DNA of 60,000 bases from Cristatella mucedo. Lineage: Eukaryota; Bryozoa; Phylactolaemata; Cristatellidae. Position numbers and translations under genes: made by a program. Shown piece by piece: positions 55,366 through 60,000 of the stretch (positions are counted from its first letter, which is position 1; the number at the start of each line of letters is the position of its first letter). A model generated the notes under the pieces. It was not told where the DNA came from. It was given only the letters and a program-made list of their open reading frames with translations, and searched no databases. Location: NCBI GenBank assembly GCA_009760855.2, contig WPIO01000001.1, forward strand, positions 18,109,001 to 18,169,000. The letters run 5' to 3'.

Positions 55366-55639
55366 ACACACACGCTTGTGCACCCTTGCGCGATCATCTC
55401 GCGTTCCTCCCGGTAGCTTTGCTGTGTCTAGGGTTCTCCCGGCAGTGTTGTTAATTTCCCCAATTTGTGTTGTGCGTATCCCTTTATTCATAAAGTACTG
55501 CAAAACCGGGCTACCACCCTTTCGACGCTAGTGTTGAGGGCGCCTCTAGGCTTGGGTCTGGCACAACTGAGCAGGTCATAGGTCGAGCGGTAAAAGGCTA
55601 CCGCCAGTCACGGTGGCAAGGTTTCTCGATACGCACATG

Positions 55640-55930
55640 GTTCTGGATGCGGAGGAGAGCAAAAAATGCAGAGTAAATGAGGAGCAGAATTTTTTAATAA
55701 TTGAGACGATGACTTAAAATAGTGGGGGGAAATTTGGTCGAGCGTGTAACCCTTTTGACGGATGGGGTCATGCTTGTGAGCCACAAGAGAAAATGAGTCA
55801 GTGCATGTAATTCGGTCCTTATGACGTAAATTGATCCGTCAAAGAGGAATGCTAAAGACATCCAGAACGAACAAAGATAGATTTCTTGCACAAAGGATCG
55901 AAATTATATAAGAGAAATCTGAAATAAAGA
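55640..55930 (-). mobile_element. LINE family A endonuclease fragment
   Basis: Matches 49.29-49.5 kb: the FFNNY-like end, TELHALTHFLLWLTSMTPS in place of TDSVSLLAHVHGPTH. Probably the displaced 5' part of the preceding LINE. Confidence 0.65.
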
Positions 55931-57590
55931 AGGCTTTGGGCTTTCTGCGACCCATCGCCCGGCTTTCCAACTACGGCTTCGTTACACAGTCTCAGCTCGA
56001 GCGTCCTTCTCCTCACGTTAAGTCGCTCGCCTACTGGCGGCATTCTTAAGTAGATGTTTCTATTGAACTTTAATCGTTTTCTGTTCCGCCAGTCCATGGT
56101 TTCTGCAGTTTCCCCCTCTCTATTGGGCCTTAATGAGGGCCAGTGTTAGATAGTGCACTGACTATGAGTTACATTAGTCAGTCCATGGGCCAAAGGCACT
56201 GTATTTCTTAGTGAGCTTGCCCTTGTGGCCCTTGCAATGTGAGCGGAAATTACCACCGCTTGGACGTGCCGGTGGCATGGCTGGGTGGGGATTCCGAAAA
56301 CGAGTCCAGCCCGGAAGGGCGCTTTCTCAGTCTAGTTCCCTCTGATCCAGCGAGAAACCTGTCTGTTAAGAGAGCGGAGTTGCCGCCGTTAATACTGGCT
56401 CCCCCCAAGTCGCTCAGCGCCTGCTCGGAGCATTTTAAGGCTGACTTAGAGGCCTGGAAGCTCTCCACCGGATGGTCAAGTGGCATCCTCTCGGCCAGAA
56501 GGAAAGCCATTGGATGATTGACCAAATGCTAGCACGCCACGTCACTGAGAGCTTGAGACCAATACTGGACACGGTATTTTTGCATAGTCATTTCAAGCCC
56601 TAGAATTAGAGCCGTTAGCGGTTCTTATAGAGTTAAGTGGCTCCGCTATGCTATGCTAATTAGATTATACTGCTAGGATTTCTTAGGCTTTTTTTTCACT
56701 ACTTACTCACCATCCCACGAACATATCAGCGTAGATGCTTTAGTCCTAAATTAGCACGTACTGTGTGGTAGCAACAGAATCTTAGTACACGTAGCATCTA
56801 GAACAGATTCACGTACTTTCTACCTTAGAAGGAGCAGCAACGGAATCAGAGCAACGAGAGTACGATATTTGATTGAACGAAGGCTTGTAACGCTACTCAT
56901 CCATTTGCTTGGCAAGTAATTATCTATTTAGAAAATGTGATGCACTTGGAGAGAGCGTGGAGTAGCGCGTTTCGGGGCACGGAATATGCCCAGGAAACGA
57001 ATTGCATTCATAATGCATGTTTGACCAGCCATCAATGGACATTTAGGATCTCATATTACCTTCTGATGAAGGCCCGGATACCAATATGTTTCAATGAGAT
57101 GTGACCAAAAGAACACGGGCTCGGGGCATGTGTGCACACACAGCCAGATCCCGTGCAGTTTTTGTGTGTGCAATAGCACACCTGCATTCAACGTCATTCA
57201 ACGCGGCGCTTACAAGAGCCCTCCGCCGGCGACACTGCTGCTATTTTAAGACCGTGGATGCTGCTCAGAACGCGCCAGATGCAGCAAGCGATTGCGACAG
57301 ACTGGCTCGAACCACGCGCTCGAGATCACCAGGGCCAACAGCGGAGAGATGGCACCTTTGCTCGCTTTAGCGGCCGCGGTTCTCGCTGCTCTCCGCTGCT
57401 GCGTTCCTTTGAAATGCAGACGGCTTCGCAGGCGCAGCGGGTCATGCTACCCTGGAATCTTTGTTGCAGACCCGCCGCCGGAGCGGACTCAAGTGATGCC
57501 TCCTCGTTCGAAGCCGCCATTCCAGCAGTCAGTTTTGGTAGGCTGGCCGAGGTTAGTTAGGATCGGACGCCGGCCGAATGTCAGCCGCGC

Positions 57591-57596
57591 GGCGGC

Positions 57597-57673
<77 letters not shown>

Positions 57674-57674
57674 G
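57591..57674. repeat. (GGC)n trinucleotide repeat
   Basis: About 27 GGC units with a single GGT near the left end, then GCGCGC-rich sequence. Confidence 0.97.
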
Positions 57675-58220
57675 CAGGCGCGCGCGCGAGCGTCCCGCCT
57701 TTCCTCCAGCTCCGCTGCCAGAATCGGTTGCCCAGGTTCCCCCATGAGGGCCACTCTGCTTCGCAGCGTGGCCCTCATCGGGGTAGCGTCAAGAAAACTG
57801 TTTTTGTGGGCGGGGGGGGGCTTAGCCGAAAATTCTTCTTGCGATGTATAAAGCACAATGACGGGACGCAGTTTTGTCTAGAGCGAGTATAACAAAACGG
57901 GCGAATTGTTCTAACCTTAACGAAGCACTTGAGCCGTCCGCGCACGGCGCCACGAGCATGTCTGCCTCCGAGCTGCCATGCCCCCACACTGCCTTCGGAG
58001 AAACCTTATACGATAGAAAAACCCACGAGGGAGGGCCACTCCGCCCACGCAGCACTGCGAAGCTTCGCGACGGCGTGCAGCCCTGCTCAGTCCGAACGCA
58101 CAGACATTGCGCTAGCTACGCGTCGTAGCGGAGCCCGACCGGGATCTGGTCAGCAATTGTCACCCAAGCTAGCGCCGACACCGGCTCGTGCAAACTCGCC
58201 TATTTCATTTGAGCGATGCC

Positions 58221-58288
58221 ATGATGGCTGGGAGAAAAAGTCTCCAGCTGCAATTAAACGATCGTCGCAAAGAGACGTCGCCCAGACG
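58221..58288 (+). CDS. Candidate first coding exon, unidentified gene
   Basis: Two adjacent ATGs (58221 and 58224; the second has A at -3 and G at +4), then AGRKSLQLQLNDRRKETSPR and a split codon CG at a consensus donor CG|gtgagtg (58289). It lies in a CpG-rich zone, as first exons often do. A two-codon uORF (ATG CCA TGA at 58215-58223) overlaps the first ATG. The peptide K-S-L-Q-L-Q-L after basic residues resembles a MAP-kinase docking motif, as in the N-termini of MAP2Ks, but it is too short to name. The next exon was not found in the remaining 1.7 kb. Confidence 0.35.
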
Positions 58289-58835
58289 GTGAGTGCGCCT
58301 ACTATTCCGACTCGCGTTCTCGTAATTAAGAGAATGGATGCTTACTCGCGCCGGTTTTTATTGCAGCGTCCTTCTATTCGGTCCCTCGCCCGGGTCGTGC
58401 CCGGACCGTGCCTGTTGGCCTCGTCGCGCAATTGCTACTCATCAGCCATCGAACGGGGACCCGCACAGCGAGGGCTCAGCTTCAGTGGCAACGTGGCCGC
58501 TTGGCGGTCGTCGGCATTTTTTTCACACCCCTTCATGCTCGCAGCATTCCGCATGCAGCATTGACAAGAGTCAGCTGCAGGCAGGCGGGTGCATAAACTC
58601 GACTCCTCGTGCCCGCTCGAGCTAACGCTGATCAGCATCCCTAGCACAGTGCCCCTATAGCGCCCGTACCGAGAGAGTCGTCTGGCAGCCCAGAACGATG
58701 TAGGCATCGGGCAGAACCAGAGACAGCTACAGTCCTTTCTCAGCTAGCCGCCCTAAGAACTTAGAGAAGAAGGACGGCGGAAAGCGCCGTCTTCCTTTGT
58801 TAGAGACGCCAGATAAATCTCAGGCAGCTCCATCT

Positions 58836-58837
<2 letters not shown>

Positions 58838-58889
<52 letters not shown>

Positions 58890-59054
58890 ACCTCTCTGTC
58901 TCTCTACATCTCTGTCTCTCTACCTCTCCATCTCTCTACCTCTCTGTCTCTCCACCCCTCTCTCCCTCTCCCCTCTCCTTCTCTCCCTCTCTCACTCTTT
59001 CTCACTCTCTCTCTCTCTCTCTCTCTCTCACTCACTCTCACTCTCTTTCTTTCA
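58838..59054. repeat. Long (TC)n-rich tract
   Basis: About 215 bp of pyrimidines, pure TC at both ends with CTGTC, TACC and CACTC variants in the middle. Confidence 0.95.
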
Positions 59055-59359
59055 CATGGGATCTCGAAGATTAATCGAGAGCTGTCAGCGCCATGTATAC
59101 GCCCAAGTGCCAGCCCCCGTTTACACAGTCGGAAGCTGCTCGTTCATCCGAGAGAGTACGCCGGCGCACGCGCCCTTTCTTTGGGAGTTCGACTGTCGCG
59201 AGGGACGACGGGACGCAGACAAATGACGCGCGCTTTCGCTGCGGGCCAAGTTTCCCGGGCGTCTCGTCTCTGGCACGAGCTTTTCCGTCTTTAACGAAAG
59301 GCAAGCAGCATCTGGGAGCACATGACGCATGCGCACACCTAGCCGTCGCATCGCTGGCG

Positions 59360-59540
59360 CACGCGTTTGCCCATTGTAAGGCACTCGCACTTCACGACCC
59401 GAAAACAAAGGGTTCGGCGAGTCCGGCGACTGGCCGATTCCTTTCTTGCCAGTCGCAAGCGGGATGACAGGCCGCTAAGTGGCTTTCTGCGGCTTGATAA
59501 ATGTACTCCGGTTAATCAGCCTACTTTACTTTACAGTTTG
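59360..59540 (+). mobile_element. tRNA-derived SINE, family E
   Basis: TAAGGCACTCGCACTTCACG, then GGGTTCGGCGAGTCCGG (B-box-like), later TAATCAGCCTACTTTAC. Resembles 30255-30395. Confidence 0.45.
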
Positions 59541-59934
59541 GCAACCTTGTGTAGCGGTAAACTTCATTGTGGTCAGAATTTTTCCGTGTTTTTTAACTGG
59601 CTGTCTTATGTGTGAGTTTCCATCCAGAGCTCTCGAGTTGGGATGCAGAGTAGAAGTGAAGGACTTTTTAGAAGTTTTGCTCAAGAAATCTACCAGCGAC
59701 ATTTCGCTAATCAGCCCGGCAGTTTGCAGACGGGAAGGCTTTGTTGAATGACGCGCTCGTTTCACTTCTTAAATTAACACTTTTTTAGTTTCAATTACTA
59801 AGAGGTTCTGCAGGTTCAACCTCTACAAGCTAAACCCCTTAGAAATTAATACAGCTCAGTTGTATTTTCGTGAAAACATTTTGAACGGGCAGTTCTAACC
59901 TTTGATGTAATTGACTGCAAATTACGGTATTGGT

Positions 59935-60000
59935 GAGCAACGATGGCTCACTAGGTAAGGCGGATGCTTTTCACGATCTCGGCGCCGAGGTCGTGGTGTC
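59935..60000 (+). mobile_element. SINE family C, cut by window edge
   Basis: GATGGCTCACTAGGTAAGGC then GATGCTTTTCACGATCTC and CCGAGGTCGTGG: the same head as at 1180-1245. Confidence 0.85.

Larger units (their letters stand above)
45590..58220. other. Region right of MZT2, dominated by LINE debris
   Basis: 45.6-46.6 kb shows nothing recognisable. A SINE-like copy lies at 46.7 kb, LINE B at 47.2-47.5 kb, and LINE A copies and tails at 47.8-55.9 kb. 55.95-57.1 kb has one GC-rich island (56.25-56.52 kb) open in both directions but unrecognised. From 57.1 kb the sequence turns CpG-rich. Confidence 0.7.
57100..58700. promoter_or_regulatory. CpG-rich region, probable promoter zone
   Basis: GC- and CpG-rich against the AT-rich surroundings, with the (GGC)n tract and a candidate first exon. 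The long open frames on both strands here are typical of GC-rich DNA and are not taken as genes. Confidence 0.5.
58289..60000. other. Right-end region
   Basis: GC-rich to 58.8 kb, then a long TC microsatellite, then moderately GC-rich sequence with a tRNA-like SINE head near 59.38 kb and the start of a SINE C at the very end. No coding exon could be supported. Confidence 0.6.

Noticed and set aside
57578-57892. Frames with poly-Arg, poly-Ala or poly-Pro across the GGC repeat
   Set aside because: All frames of a GGC run are open; no conserved flanking protein and no splice support.
58797-59294. Leu-Ser repeat frame over the 58.8-59.05 kb pyrimidine tract
   Set aside because: Simple-sequence translation.
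1-60000. Prokaryotic features such as CRISPR arrays, operons, insertion sequences or prophage
   Set aside because: Spliced genes, LINE/SINE content and microsatellites show nuclear animal DNA; no spaced direct-repeat array was seen.

Overview
The window is nuclear DNA of a metazoan, most likely an invertebrate. It has genes split by long GT-AG introns, CpG-rich spots, many microsatellites and many degenerate CR1/L2-type LINEs and tRNA-derived SINEs. The species cannot be fixed from the sequence. About 2.3 kb of the 60 kb is recognisable host coding sequence. I name two genes with confidence.

Left part, about 1-26.6 kb, minus strand: an oxysterol-binding protein gene of the OSBP/ORP1-2 type. 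Ten coding exons (26508 down to 4475) join in one unbroken frame of 644 codons: PH domain, coiled-coil middle, a degenerate FFAT-like VAP-binding motif, then most of the sterol/PI4P transfer (ORD) domain including EQVSHHPP. The last roughly 150-160 residues lie beyond the left edge. Its introns hold LINEs, SINEs and microsatellites.

Middle, about 26.6-41 kb: intergenic. It holds SINEs, LINE fragments, a 30-bp-arm palindrome and two copies of an unclassified 0.65 kb GC-rich repeat (30.8-31.4 and 39.3-39.9 kb), one of them splitting a LINE.

About 41-45.6 kb, plus strand: a two-exon gene for a MOZART2 (MZT2) protein, a small gamma-tubulin ring complex subunit. Its 4.3 kb intron holds a LINE, a SINE and two weak convergent candidate terminal exons of unknown genes.

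Right part, about 45.6-60 kb: LINE debris, including a same-strand cluster at 48-55.9 kb, then a CpG-rich zone (57.1-58.7 kb) with an (GGC)n tract and a candidate first coding exon (58221-58288) of an unidentified plus-strand gene.

The two named genes have separate roles: OSBP moves sterol and PI4P at ER-Golgi contacts, and MZT2 works in microtubule nucleation. The most notable structure is in the repeats. LINE family 'A' and SINE family 'D' end in the same stem-loop, which suggests a LINE/SINE mobilisation pair. Family names A-E and R are labels made here, not database names.
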